This document shows positions 18,244 through 27,255 of a stretch of 64,000 bases of DNA, in pieces; within the stretch, counting starts at the first letter, position 1, and every line of letters starts with the position of its first letter. Source of the stretch: Corynebacterium genitalium ATCC 33030 (lineage in GTDB: Bacteria > Actinomycetota > Actinomycetes > Mycobacteriales > Mycobacteriaceae); assembly GCF_000143825.1 (NCBI RefSeq), contig NZ_CM000961.1, positions 248,001 to 312,000 of the forward strand, written 5' to 3'. Position numbers and translations under genes: made by a program. Under the pieces are notes generated by a model, which had not been told where the DNA came from, made no database searches, and was given only the letters and a program-made list of their open reading frames with translations.

Positions 18244-18272
18244 TTGATCAAACCGCAGCTCAAACGTATTAA
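18244..18272 (+). promoter_or_regulatory. Candidate promoter of the FNT channel gene
   Basis: TTGATC (18244-18249), 17-base spacer, TATTAA (18267-18272), 20 bases before ATG 18293. Spacing is ideal for a housekeeping sigma factor and leaves a very short leader with GAGGG as ribosome site. Confidence 0.55.
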
Positions 18273-18292
18273 ATACCGCTAATGTTGAGGGC

Positions 18293-19087
18293 ATGAACTT
18301 CCACAAAACAGCACCAGGCATCATCGGCAGAAAACTGGACCTGTTCTCCACTGAACCGTCCCGGTTCGCAGTACGCGCGATCATGGCTGGCGTCTACCTC
18401 GGAATCATGACGTCCTTCGCCGCGGCGACCGGAACGATCATGGAAAGCTACGCCCCGGGCTGGGGCGGCTATGTCTTCGCGGCCATCTTCGCAACGACGC
18501 TGTACATCATCATCGTCTTGCAAGGCGAGCTCGCCACCGGCGACATGATGTTCATGACCTACGGGGCGGTGACCAAGCACGTGTCCGTCCTACGCGGGTT
18601 GGCGCTGATCCTGTTCGTCACACTCTTCAACTTGGTCGGTGCCGTGGTGGTGTGTTGGCTGATCTCCCATACGGTGTTCATGGGCAACATCGACCCCGAA
18701 ACCCGCCTGCTGCACACCGTGCTGGAAAACAAACTCGCGAAGCCCACAGGGGGTTTGTTCGTCGAGGCGATTCTGGCGAACATGGTGGTCAACATCGCGT
18801 TCATGATGTCCACGCAGGCTGGCCAAGATTTCTCCGCCAAATTGCTCGGCATCATCGTGGTCATTCCGGCGTTCGCCGCGATGAGCTACGAGCACTCGAT
18901 CGCGAACTTCGTGATGGTCCAACTCGGCGGCTTCGTTTACGGGCCCGAGACGATCGACGGGTTCACCATTGCCAATATTCTGCGCAACTGGTCCGTGGTG
19001 TGGCTGGGCAACATGGTGGGCGGCGGCCTGATTATGGGCGGCGTATACGGCTGGCTGAATCTGACCAAGACTGAGTACAAGGATTAA
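18293..19087 (+). CDS. Formate/nitrite transporter (FNT) family channel
   Basis: 264-residue membrane protein with six hydrophobic segments, the FNT aquaporin-like fold that conducts small monovalent anions such as formate, nitrite or hydrosulfide. Landmarks are GELATGDMMFMTYG in the first re-entrant region and FVEAILANMVVNIAFMM; the central region keeps the pore-lining character. It is monocistronic, with no formate-lyase or nitrite-reductase gene next to it, so the anion is undetermined. Confidence 0.88.
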   Translation: MNFHKTAPGIIGRKLDLFSTEPSRFAVRAIMAGVYLGIMTSFAAATGTIMESYAPGWGGYVFAAIFATTLYIIIVLQGELATGDMMFMTYGAVTKHVSVLRGLALILFVTLFNLVGAVVVCWLISHTVFMGNIDPETRLLHTVLENKLAKPTGGLFVEAILANMVVNIAFMMSTQAGQDFSAKLLGIIVVIPAFAAMSYEHSIANFVMVQLGGFVYGPETIDGFTIANILRNWSVVWLGNMVGGGLIMGGVYGWLNLTKTEYKD

Positions 19088-19107
19088 CTTTCTGCAACAA
19101 TGGGCTG

Positions 19108-20976
19108 GTGACTAGCCCCCAAACCACCACCCCGCCGAGCGACCCGTTAAGCGCGGTCAAGCAGCTGCGCGACTCGCTGGCCGCGACCACGCTGCCCGCC
19201 GACGCCGCCGATGAAGCCCGCGCGGTGGTCAACCAGCTCGACGACTACATCCTCCCCCGCCTGGCCAACCTCGACGCGCCGCTGTTGGCCGTGATCGGCG
19301 GGTCCACCGGATCCGGCAAGTCCACGTTGGTCAACGCCGTGTTGCAGGAGCATGTGTCGAACCCTGGGGTCATCCGCCCCACCACCCGACAGCCGGTGTT
19401 GGTGGCTAATCCGGGCGACGCGGACTGGTTCAACTCGCCGCAGGTCCTGCCCGGCCTTGCCCGTTCCCACGGCGCGGGCAACGAGCAGTCCACGACGCTG
19501 CGAGTGGTGGAAACACCCAGCATTCCTGAGGGTCTTTCGCTTCTCGACGCCCCGGATTTCGACTCCATCGATGACCGCAACCGCGCCCTTGCCAGCCAAC
19601 TGCTCGCCGCAGCGGACTTGTGGATCTTCGTCACCACCCCCGCGCGCTACGCCGATCAGCTGGTGTGGAACTTTCTGCATGACGCCGCCGGTCGCGGCAT
19701 CGAAGTCGTGGTCGTGCTCAACCGCCTCGACGAGGCAGCCGCAGCCACGGTCCCAGCCGATCTGCGCCGCATGATGAACGAGGCCGGCCTGGAGCGGGCC
19801 ACCGTCTTCGAAGTGCCGTACGTGAAGGACTTGCAGGAGGAGTTCCTCCCGACTGAGATGGTGGCGCCGCTCCGGGACTACCTGACCTCATTGGCGGACG
19901 ATTCGGCTGCCCGGCGCGAGGTGGCCGGCAAGACCGTGGCAGGTGCGGCCAACGGCGCCCTTGCCCGCGTGGATGAGTTGGTGGCTACGCGCCAGCGCAG
20001 CGAAGAATTCGCGAACCACATCGACGAGTCGATCTTAGAGCTGTACCGCTCCGCGCACCACCACATCATTGATGCCACGTCCGACGGAAAGATGCTGCGC
20101 ACCGAGGTCATGGACCGCTGGCAGGACGTGGTAGGCACCTCGGACGTGTTCCGCGGTGTGGAGCGCTGGTTCAGCCAGGCGGTGGACAAGGTGGGCAGCT
20201 TCTTCAGCGGTGAGCCCGCTCCCCTGCGGGAAGTGGAGACGGAGCTGGAGTCGGGTTTGCACGCCGTGATCGTGGATGCGGCGGACTCGGCGGCGTCTCG
20301 GGCGTGGGCGCATGTGGGGGCGGTGGCACCGGAGCGTCGTCACGCAGCTGATCCCTCCTTGGCCCGCGCCAGCCAGGACATCGACGACAAGGCCGCCCAG
20401 CTCATCCGCGAATGGCAGGGGGCGATGCTGACGCGCATTCAGGACACCGCGGGCGAGAAACGCCAGCGTGCGCGCGTAATGTCGCTGGGGCTCAACGTGC
20501 TCACCGTCGCACTCATGCTGGTGGTGTTCTCCACCACGGCCGGACTGACCGGCGCTGAGATCGGCATCGCGGGAGGTTCCGCAGTGCTAGGCCAGAAGTT
20601 GCTGGAGACGGTGTTCGGCGAGGACACAGTGCGCCGCATGGCTGCCGACGCGCGCGAAGACCTCAACCAGCGTCTCGATGTGCTGCTGCGCGGCGAACGC
20701 GAGCGCTACTACGCCATCACTGACCCGCTGCTCGAGGGAACCTCTGCCGAATCCATCCGTACCGCCGCTGCTGAGGCGCGTGTGTCGATCGACGAGCGTT
20801 TCCCCGGCATCCTCACCCCGGCCCCCACTGAGCAGGTTCCCGCCGCCCATGTCCCCGAGGATGTGCGGGAAAGCTACGAGCACGGCACCCTGCGCAGCTT
20901 ATTCGACCAACTGCGCGGCTCGTTTGGCACGCAATCGTCTGACGCTGAAGCTCACCGAACGGAGGGCGAGGGATAG
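19108..20976 (+). CDS. Large membrane-associated GTPase (dynamin-like), first of a pair
   Basis: 622 residues. The GTPase domain near residues 60-230 shows P-loop GGSTGSGKST, switch motif DAPDFDSID and VVVLNRLDE (NKxD variant NRLD). A long helical region follows, then a hydrophobic segment near 455-490 (VLTVALMLVVF and GIAGGSAVLG), then another helical stretch. The arrangement resembles bacterial dynamin-like proteins, although the annotation GTPase family protein is safer. GTG 19108 is the start. The stop overlaps the start of the second GTPase by one base. Confidence 0.8.
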   Translation: MTSPQTTTPPSDPLSAVKQLRDSLAATTLPADAADEARAVVNQLDDYILPRLANLDAPLLAVIGGSTGSGKSTLVNAVLQEHVSNPGVIRPTTRQPVLVANPGDADWFNSPQVLPGLARSHGAGNEQSTTLRVVETPSIPEGLSLLDAPDFDSIDDRNRALASQLLAAADLWIFVTTPARYADQLVWNFLHDAAGRGIEVVVVLNRLDEAAAATVPADLRRMMNEAGLERATVFEVPYVKDLQEEFLPTEMVAPLRDYLTSLADDSAARREVAGKTVAGAANGALARVDELVATRQRSEEFANHIDESILELYRSAHHHIIDATSDGKMLRTEVMDRWQDVVGTSDVFRGVERWFSQAVDKVGSFFSGEPAPLREVETELESGLHAVIVDAADSAASRAWAHVGAVAPERRHAADPSLARASQDIDDKAAQLIREWQGAMLTRIQDTAGEKRQRARVMSLGLNVLTVALMLVVFSTTAGLTGAEIGIAGGSAVLGQKLLETVFGEDTVRRMAADAREDLNQRLDVLLRGERERYYAITDPLLEGTSAESIRTAAAEARVSIDERFPGILTPAPTEQVPAAHVPEDVRESYEHGTLRSLFDQLRGSFGTQSSDAEAHRTEGEG

Positions 20977-22574
20977 TGGCGCTATTCAAACGCACAACTC
21001 CGCTCGGCGACCGGCTCGCCGCGTTGGAGGAAGCTGCCTCCATCGGCGCGCCCTACTTGCCTGCCGACGAGGTCCAGCGCTTCCAAGCGGTCGCGCGCGC
21101 GGGAGCGGAACGCCGCGCCCTGTCTGCTGACCACACCGTCGTAGGATTCTTTGGCGCGACCGGCTCCGGCAAGACGTCTCTGTTCAATGCGGTCGTAGGC
21201 GAGGACTTAGGCGAGGCAGCTGCGCGCCGCCCGACCACATCCTCACCTCTCGCGGCGATTTGGGAGCCGGAAGGGTCCGAAGCGCTGCTGGACTGGCTTG
21301 GGGTGGAAGACCGCCGGAGCCGCGAAGGTGAGTTCGCTCCCGGCGCCGGCCCACTCATCTTGTTGGACCTGCCTGACTTCGACTCGGTGGAAGCCTCCAA
21401 CCGTGCGATCGCGGAACGCCTTGCCGGCCAAGTCGACGTGCTGGTTTGGGTCACCGACCCCGAGAAGTACGCCGACAGCGTGATCCACGACCAATTCATC
21501 CGCCCCCACGCCGGCCACGCCGAAGTCACCCTCGCCGTACTGAACAAAGCTGACCTGCTGCATGCGGACGATGTGCCCACGGTTGCCGGGAACTTCGAGA
21601 ATTTGCTTCTCGACGACGGCCTTTCCCGCATCTCCGTCATCCCCACCTCCACCCGCACCGGTGAGGGCATTGAGGCGCTGCGGGGCTCCATTTCCAAGGT
21701 TGCCCGCGCGCACACTGCTCAGGCCGCCCGCATCGAAGCTGACATTCGGGCGGTGACGGAGGACTATGCGCCGGCAAGTGGGGTGGGTGGCGTCGAAAAG
21801 CACGCGAAGCGTGCCCTTGATGCGACCTTGTCTCAAGCGGCCGGGGCGGAGCGCATCGCCTCGACCACTGCCGCCGCCTACCGCAAGCGGCTGCATGAGC
21901 GCACCGGGTGGTTGTTGACCAGCTGGATCACCAGGTTCCGCCCCGATCCTCTGCGCCGGCTCGGCCTGCGGGAGGAGTCCGATGACGTCGGCGTGCACCG
22001 CACCTCGATGCCGGAGCTGGATGCATCCGGCAAAGCAGTGGCGAACAAAGGTCTGCGTGACTATTCCGCAGCCGCCGCTGCCGGCCTGCCCCACGCGTGG
22101 TCAGCGGCGGTGGCGGACCGCACCGAGGAGATTTCCCAGTCTCTGCCGGGTGAACTGGACCGTGCCGTGGCGCGCACCCGCCTCCCCGCAGAACCGTCCC
22201 GCGGATGGTTCCTGCTCACGGTGATTCAGTGGCTGGCGCTCATCGCCGCGCTGGCTGGAGTGGTTTGGTATCTGCTCGTGGCATTCGTGCCGGGCGCGCT
22301 GATGCCGCTGCTGGGTGACGACCTCGTGCCCACCGTCGAGGGCTGGCCAGTGCCCACGCTGCTCATCATGGCTGGGCTTCTGACGGGACTCATCATCGGT
22401 CTAGTCACCACCGTCTTCGGTGGGGTGATCGGCTCCGGGGTGAAGCGTCGCACCCGGAACGCGGTGCGCAGAGAGGTAGCGGAGATCTCTCAAACAGCCG
22501 TGGTGGAGCCACTGGAGAGCATACGCGCCGATTACGACAATTTCGTCGGTACGGTGACGAGCGCTGTGAGGTAG
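20976..22574 (+). CDS. Large membrane-anchored GTPase (dynamin-like), second of a pair
   Basis: 532 residues starting at GTG 20976 in a TAGTG overlap with its partner. P-loop is GATGSGKTS, switch DLPDFDSVE, and base-recognition LNKADLL, so the NKxD motif is canonical here, unlike in the partner. Two transmembrane segments lie near residues 410-440 and 460-490 (WLALIAALAGVVWYLL; LLIMAGLLTGLIIGLV). The two genes are distant paralogues and probably make a hetero-oligomer on the membrane (inference from coupling and fold). Confidence 0.82.
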   Translation: MALFKRTTPLGDRLAALEEAASIGAPYLPADEVQRFQAVARAGAERRALSADHTVVGFFGATGSGKTSLFNAVVGEDLGEAAARRPTTSSPLAAIWEPEGSEALLDWLGVEDRRSREGEFAPGAGPLILLDLPDFDSVEASNRAIAERLAGQVDVLVWVTDPEKYADSVIHDQFIRPHAGHAEVTLAVLNKADLLHADDVPTVAGNFENLLLDDGLSRISVIPTSTRTGEGIEALRGSISKVARAHTAQAARIEADIRAVTEDYAPASGVGGVEKHAKRALDATLSQAAGAERIASTTAAAYRKRLHERTGWLLTSWITRFRPDPLRRLGLREESDDVGVHRTSMPELDASGKAVANKGLRDYSAAAAAGLPHAWSAAVADRTEEISQSLPGELDRAVARTRLPAEPSRGWFLLTVIQWLALIAALAGVVWYLLVAFVPGALMPLLGDDLVPTVEGWPVPTLLIMAGLLTGLIIGLVTTVFGGVIGSGVKRRTRNAVRREVAEISQTAVVEPLESIRADYDNFVGTVTSAVR

Positions 22575-22937
22575 AAGCGGCGGCCGCGCTTGGCCTCGGA
22601 TGCAGAACCTTGAGCAGAGCAGAGTGCTGCAATGACCCCGAGGCCGTTGCGAAGGGTAGCCGTACCAATGGGGGCACCATCCAGCCCGGAATACTACTGG
22701 CGGTTTTCCGGAATACTGCTGATCTAAACTCGCAGGTCAAAAACGTTCGTTAATGCTTATATGCCTGAGCAGTATTCCAGCGTCCAAAGGGGGCGAGCCG
22801 CCCCCCCCAGGAATCCGCAACAGTCCGAAGCCGCGGCTCTTCAGCCGCGAGACCTGGCCTTGATACACGTCGAAGTCAGGCCTTCAATTGTTTGAAGACC
22901 CCCTGACGGACGCAAGCCTCACGTATGATCGAGGGAT
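22575..22937. other. Non-coding region upstream of the TPP riboswitch
   Basis: No gene is evident. It contains an 11-bp perfect inverted repeat GGAATACTGCT (22710-22720) / AGCAGTATTCC (22768-22778) with a further partial copy at 22688, a run of eight to nine C at 22800, and a 7-bp hairpin CGCGGCT-CTTC-AGCCGCG (22832-22849). A candidate -10, TATGAT (22924-22929), precedes the riboswitch. The origin of the inverted repeat is unknown. Confidence 0.5.
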
Positions 22938-23019
22938 AAGACACGGGGTGCCCAGCCCCCGATGAGGCCGGGCTGAGATTACACCCGTTGAACCTGATCG
23001 AACTCGAATTCGCGGAGGA
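22938..23019 (+). promoter_or_regulatory. TPP riboswitch (THI element)
   Basis: The conserved THI-box pieces occur in order: CACGGGGTGCC, then GGGCTGAGATTACACCCG, then TTGAACCTGATC, the thiamine pyrophosphate sensing core. The 3' part contains AATTC-GCGGAG-GAATT, placing the ribosome site GGAGGA (23014-23019) inside a small inverted repeat. No terminator with a T-run is seen, so TPP probably blocks translation of the thiD-tenA gene. Confidence 0.92.
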
Positions 23020-23027
23020 ATTGTCTG

Positions 23028-24587
23028 ATGGCCGAACGCACGCCCAGCGCTATCCCTAACATCCTGTCCATTGCCGGAACGGACCCGACGGGCGGTGCGG
23101 GCATCCAGGCCGATCTGAAGTCAATTGCCGCTGCGGGCGGCTACGGCATGTGCGTGGTCACTTCGCTGGTGGCGCAGAACACCCACGGTGTGCGCGATAT
23201 TCACACCCCGCCGCAGGAGTTTCTCAAGGCACAGCTCGACGCGGTCTTCGACGACGTCCAGGTCGACGCGGTGAAGATCGGCATGCTGGGTGACGCCACG
23301 ACCACGAAGACGGTCTCCGACTACCTCACGGAGCACCCGGTGCCCATCGTCGTGGTGGACCCGGTGATGGTGGCCACCAGCGGTGACCGCCTGCTGACTG
23401 GGGATGCGGAGGAGGCGCTGCGGCAGTTCGTGAAGGAGCACGCGACCGTGGTCACGCCCAACATTCCGGAGCTGGCGGTTCTGGCGGGCACGCAGCCTGC
23501 GGACACGCTCGAGGAAGCCATGGAGCAGGGCCGCGCCTACGCAGACGCCAGCGGCGTGAAAGTGGTGGTCAAGGGTGGCCACCTGCGCGAAGGCATGGCC
23601 TCGAACGCGCTGGTTTCTCCCGGCGGTGACACCGAGGTCGCAGAAGTCCCCCGTGTAGACACGAAGAACACGCACGGCACGGGCTGCTCCCTGTCGTCGG
23701 CCTTCGCCACGCGCATGGCTATTGACCCAGACACGGCACTCGCGTGGACGTCGAGCTGGCTGCATGAGGCGATCGCGCACGCGGACGACCTCAACGTTGG
23801 CACCGGCCACGGCCCCATCGACCACTCCCATCGCGCGCGCCGTCTCGCAGCGGCAGGCTCCACGCAGCCCTGGAAGCTTAGCGACGATTGGACCGCCCCG
23901 AACACCACCTCCTCCCCCATCCTCGAACCCAAGATCGAGGCTGCCGGCCCCTTCACCCGGGACCTCTGGGAGAAAGCAGCAGCGAAGGTGTGGCCGGAAA
24001 CCCTGGACTCTCCGTTCATCCGCGCTCTGCGCGACGGCACGCTGCCGCGGGAGCAGTTCTCCTTCTATTTGGTTCAGGATGCCTACTACTTGCGGGAGTA
24101 CTCGCGGGCGCTGGCGTCGTTAAGCGTGAAAGCTCCCGACGCCGAGGACCAGGTGTGGTGGTCCCAGTCCGCGACTGTCGCCATCGAGGCGGAATCCGAT
24201 TTGCACCGCAGCTGGATCTCCGCGCACGAGGTCGCAGCGGACACTCCCCCGTCACCGGTGACGCTGGGGTACGTGAACATGCTCACGTCTACCGCGGCGC
24301 TGGCGGACTACGCCATCGGCGCCGCCGCGGTGCTGCCGTGCTTCTGGCTCTACGCCGAAGTGGGCATGCACCTTGCAGAGAACAACCACGATGCCCACCC
24401 CTACAACGCATGGCTGTCCATGTACGGCGGCGATGACTTCGTAGACGGTGTGCGCATGGCACTGCAGAGCGTGGAGAAGGCTCTGTCCAACGCGTCCGAG
24501 GAGCAGCGCGCGAAGGCTGCCGAAGCCTTCATGTACGCCTGCTATTACGAGCGGGAGTTCTTCGACCAGGCAACGCGCACCCAATGA
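23028..24587 (+). CDS. thiD: Fused HMP(-P) kinase ThiD and thiaminase-II TenA
   Basis: 519-residue bifunctional cytosolic enzyme for thiamine precursor use. Residues 1-260 are ThiD: LSIAGTDPTGGAGIQADLK, VKIGMLGDA, VVDPVMVATSG and THGTGCSLSSA. After a linker (about 270-300), residues 310-519 are TenA: FYLVQDAYYLREY, the catalytic Cys in LPCFWLYAEVG, and the acidic YEREFFDQA end. ThiD phosphorylates hydroxymethylpyrimidine twice; TenA salvages pyrimidine from degraded thiamine. The TPP riboswitch upstream confirms the pathway. The stop overlaps the next ATG. Confidence 0.95.
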   Translation: MAERTPSAIPNILSIAGTDPTGGAGIQADLKSIAAAGGYGMCVVTSLVAQNTHGVRDIHTPPQEFLKAQLDAVFDDVQVDAVKIGMLGDATTTKTVSDYLTEHPVPIVVVDPVMVATSGDRLLTGDAEEALRQFVKEHATVVTPNIPELAVLAGTQPADTLEEAMEQGRAYADASGVKVVVKGGHLREGMASNALVSPGGDTEVAEVPRVDTKNTHGTGCSLSSAFATRMAIDPDTALAWTSSWLHEAIAHADDLNVGTGHGPIDHSHRARRLAAAGSTQPWKLSDDWTAPNTTSSPILEPKIEAAGPFTRDLWEKAAAKVWPETLDSPFIRALRDGTLPREQFSFYLVQDAYYLREYSRALASLSVKAPDAEDQVWWSQSATVAIEAESDLHRSWISAHEVAADTPPSPVTLGYVNMLTSTAALADYAIGAAAVLPCFWLYAEVGMHLAENNHDAHPYNAWLSMYGGDDFVDGVRMALQSVEKALSNASEEQRAKAAEAFMYACYYEREFFDQATRTQ

Positions 24588-25458
24588 TCACGGTCTACGG
24601 CGAGGCACTGGTGGACCTGGTGCCCGCCGGCACGCTTCCACTCGCGCCTCTGCGGCCAGCGCTCGGCGGCGGTCCGTTCAATGTCGCGCGCGCTCGGCCG
24701 CATGGGATCCACCGTCTCGTTCCAATCGCGGTTATCTAGCGATAGTTTCGGCCGCGAGCTGCGCGCCTCGCTTGTCGACGCCCACGTCGCCCTCCCCCAC
24801 TGCCCCACCGGGCCCGAGCCCACCACATTGGCGGTGGCATCCATCGGGGACGATGGATCGGCAAGCTACCAGTTCTACACCGAGGGCACTGCCGACCGTC
24901 AGGCAGAACCGGTGCCTGTGTCAGAGGGCTTCGCGGTGTTCGGCAGTCTTTCACTGGCACTTGAGCCGGCCGCGTCGCGCTACGTGGCTGCCGCTCGTTC
25001 GAGCGCAGAAGCCGGTGCCGTCGTCTGCCTCGATCCGAATATCCGCCCTGCCACTGCGACAGAAAAAACACCGCGCGTTCCTGCGGGGCATGCTGGAGTG
25101 TGTCACGGTGCTGAAGCTGTCCGAGGACGAGGTTGGATTCCTCGGTGATACATCCAACGTCCCCGTCGTGGTGACCACGTCCTCGAACGGCATTCGCGTG
25201 CGCGCTCCGTTTGGCCAGTGCTCCGTCGCACAGCACGATGTCCACGTTGTAGACACCATTGGCGCCGGTGACACCGTGATGGCCGCGCTGGTGCACCAGT
25301 TCGACCGGCGTGGCTTTGGCCGCGACGACCTGCTGAATTTGAACGACAGCGAGTGGCGGGAATTCCTCAATTTCGCCGCTTTCGCCGCATCGATCACGGT
25401 GTCCCGAGCAGGCGCAGACACACCCTACGCGCGCGAACTCGAGCACCTCATTCAATGA
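24584..25458 (+). pseudogene. PfkB-family sugar kinase with two frameshifts
   Basis: The reading frame begins ATGATC at 24584 (overlapping the thiD-tenA TGA) with MITVYGEALVDLVPAG ... GGGPFNVAR. It shifts inside a CG repeat near 24687, where two bases are missing relative to ARALGRMG, then continues LGRMGSTVSFQSRLSSDSFG. Near 25065 a run of six A carries one base too many (TEK|HRAFLRGMLE), and the end is normal, with the catalytic DTIGAGDTVMAAL. Corrected, the protein would be about 291 residues, similar to fructokinases. Disabled gene, slippage-prone gene or assembly errors are all possible. Confidence 0.82.
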
Positions 25459-25482
25459 TGTAGCCGATGCACTAAACAGCAA

Positions 25483-25512
25483 GAAACCCGCCGATTGAAA
25501 TCGGCGGGTTTC
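25483..25512. terminator. Bidirectional terminator between the kinase and rpsQ
   Basis: Perfect 12-bp stem GAAACCCGCCGA (25483-25494) / TCGGCGGGTTTC (25501-25512) with a 6-base loop. It lies between convergent genes; T-rich or A-rich flanks allow function in both directions. Confidence 0.85.
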
Positions 25513-25529
25513 TTCGCGAAGAGAGAGGA

Positions 25530-25844
25530 CTAGCGAGCCTTCTCCACAATGTCCAGGAGGCGGAAGTGCTTGTCCTTGGACAGCGGACGGGTCTCGATGA
25601 TGTGGACGAGATCGCCCACGCCAGCCTCGTTGTTCTCGTCGTGAGCCTTCACGCGCTTGGTAGTACGGACAATCTTGCCGTACAGGGCGTGGGACTTACG
25701 GTCCTCGACCTCGACGACGATGGTCTTGTCCATCTTGTCGGACACGACGTAGCCACGGCGGCGCTTCTGCAGCCCCTTCTCCTTCGGCTGGGCCTCAGTG
25801 TGCTTCGGACCCTTGCCGGTGGCGGTTCCAGTTGCTTCAGTCAT
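25530..25844 (-). CDS. rpsQ: 30S ribosomal protein S17
   Basis: 16S-rRNA-binding protein, 104 residues; a mildly extended N terminus ([18 protein letters not shown]) precedes the core [20 protein letters not shown]. It is the last gene of the S10 operon here, since rplN sits 7.5 kb away behind the thiamine and GTPase genes. It is followed by the strong bidirectional terminator at 25483. Confidence 0.95.
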   Translation of the reverse strand: MTEATGTATGKGPKHTEAQPKEKGLQKRRRGYVVSDKMDKTIVVEVEDRKSHALYGKIVRTTKRVKAHDENNEAGVGDLVHIIETRPLSKDKHFRLLDIVEKAR

Positions 25845-25848
25845 TTAC

Positions 25849-26079
25849 TTACGCTCCTTCACCAGGGACAGTGGACAGGCCCAGCTCGCGCTCGCGCAGC
25901 ACCGTGTAGATGCGGGCGATGTCGCGCTTGACCGTCGAGATCCGGCGGTTGTTGGTCAGCTGACCGGTAGCGTTCTGGAAGCGCAGGTTGAACAGCTCTT
26001 CCTTAGCAGCGGACAGGCGGTCCTTAAGCTCAGCCTCGGTGAGCTCGCGGAACTCGTGTGCGGGGGTACCAGTAGCCAT
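25849..26079 (-). CDS. rpmC: 50S ribosomal protein L29
   Basis: 76-residue protein near the polypeptide exit tunnel. The core is [20 protein letters not shown] followed by [15 protein letters not shown] 26079 overlaps the rplP stop (TAATG), the normal coupling in this operon. The longer upstream frame lies in rplP and was rejected. Confidence 0.95.
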   Translation of the reverse strand: MATGTPAHEFRELTEAELKDRLSAAKEELFNLRFQNATGQLTNNRRISTVKRDIARIYTVLRERELGLSTVPGEGA

Positions 26080-26495
26080 TAGTACAGGTCCTCCTTCGAG
26101 ATAACGCGGGTCTTGCAGGGCAGCTTCGCGCCGGCGCGGCGCAGAGCCTCCTGGGCGACCTGCTCGTTCGGGTAAGACATTTCGAACAGGATGCGGCCAG
26201 GCTTGACGTTGGCCACCCACTTCTCCACCGGGCCCTTACCGGAACCCATACGCACACCGAGCGGCTTCTGGGTCAGGGGGCGGTCCGGGAAGATGTTGAT
26301 CCAAACCTTACCGCCGCGCTTGACGTGGCGGTTGATGGCGATACGTGCGGACTCGATCTGGCGGTTGGTGATGTACGCCGGCTCGAGAGCCTGCAGGCCG
26401 TAGTCGCCGAAGTTGATGGTGTTGCCGCCCTTGGACACGCCCGAACGGTTCGGGCGGTGCTGGCGACGGTACTTGACGCGCTTCGGGATAAGCAT
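26079..26495 (-). CDS. rplP: 50S ribosomal protein L16
   Basis: 138 residues, normal length, starting [15 protein letters not shown]16 organises the A-site region of 23S rRNA. Landmarks are [20 protein letters not shown] and [20 protein letters not shown]. The frame stays open far upstream through rpsC, but ATG 26495 gives the family start and lies 4 bases after the rpsC stop. Confidence 0.96.
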   Translation of the reverse strand: MLIPKRVKYRRQHRPNRSGVSKGGNTINFGDYGLQALEPAYITNRQIESARIAINRHVKRGGKVWINIFPDRPLTQKPLGVRMGSGKGPVEKWVANVKPGRILFEMSYPNEQVAQEALRRAGAKLPCKTRVISKEDLY

Positions 26496-26499
26496 GAAC

Positions 26500-27249
26500 T
26501 TAACCCTCCTTCTTCTGCTCAGCGCGCTGGCGGCGCTGGCCGCCACGGCGCGGACGACGGTCGCGGTCGCCACGGCCACCGCGCTCGTTCTTCGGTGCGT
26601 TGAGTTCGGACTCGCGGACACCGCCGACGACGTCACCCTTGTAGATCCAAACCTTGACACCGATGATGCCGAAGGTGGTCTCTGCCTCAGCGAGACCGTA
26701 GTCGATCTCGGCGCGCAGGGTGTGCAGCGGGACGCGGCCCTCGTGGTAGCGCTCGACGCGGGACATCTCAGCGCCGCCGAGACGGCCGGAGCACTGAATC
26801 TTGATGCCCTTGACCTGCGGCTGGCGCATCGCGGACTGGATGGCCTTACGCATGGCGCGGCGGAATGCAACACGGTTGACCAGCTGCTCTGCCACGGACT
26901 GGGCGACCAGAGCGGCGTTGGCGTCGACGTTCTTGACCTCGAGGATGTTCAGGGCGACCATCTTGCCGGTGAGCTTTTCCAGCTCGCGGCGGATGCGGTC
27001 AGCCTCTGCACCGCGGCGGCCGATCACGATGCCCGGGCGGGCGGTGTGAATGTCGACACGGACGCGGTCGCGGGTGCGCTCGATGACAATGTCAGCGATG
27101 CCTGCGCGCTGCAGGTTCTTGTTCAGGAACTCGCGGATCTTGATGTCTTCAGCGACATAGTCTGCGTAGTTGTTGTCGGCGTACCAGTGGGACTTCCAGT
27201 CAGCGGTGATGCCCAGCCGGAGGCCGTGCGGGTGAATTTTCTGACCCAT
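26500..27249 (-). CDS. rpsC: 30S ribosomal protein S3
   Basis: 249-residue mRNA-entry-tunnel protein. It begins [14 protein letters not shown], has the KH-type segment ([18 protein letters not shown]) and GYGLAE-type core written as [21 protein letters not shown]. The last 30 residues are an Arg/Gly-rich basic tail ([20 protein letters not shown]), as in other actinobacteria. Confidence 0.96.
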   Translation of the reverse strand: MGQKIHPHGLRLGITADWKSHWYADNNYADYVAEDIKIREFLNKNLQRAGIADIVIERTRDRVRVDIHTARPGIVIGRRGAEADRIRRELEKLTGKMVALNILEVKNVDANAALVAQSVAEQLVNRVAFRRAMRKAIQSAMRQPQVKGIKIQCSGRLGGAEMSRVERYHEGRVPLHTLRAEIDYGLAEAETTFGIIGVKVWIYKGDVVGGVRESELNAPKNERGGRGDRDRRPRRGGQRRQRAEQKKEG

Positions 27250-27255
27250 GTGAGT

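Larger units (their letters stand above)
17966..18292. other. Divergent regulatory region between rplN and the FNT channel gene
   Basis: 327 bases with no gene. On the minus strand a candidate rplN promoter reads TTGGTC (18168-18173), 18 bases, TTTAAT (18144-18149). Between it and rplN lie a 6-bp hairpin (GGCCGA 18075-18080 / TCGGCC 18087-18092) and one copy of the 11-base word. The plus-strand promoter for the channel gene is listed separately. Confidence 0.5.

Noticed and set aside
22405-22740. A 111-codon minus-strand frame over the end of the second GTPase
   Set aside because: Most of it is antisense to the GTPase; the remainder covers the inverted repeat and shows no family pattern.
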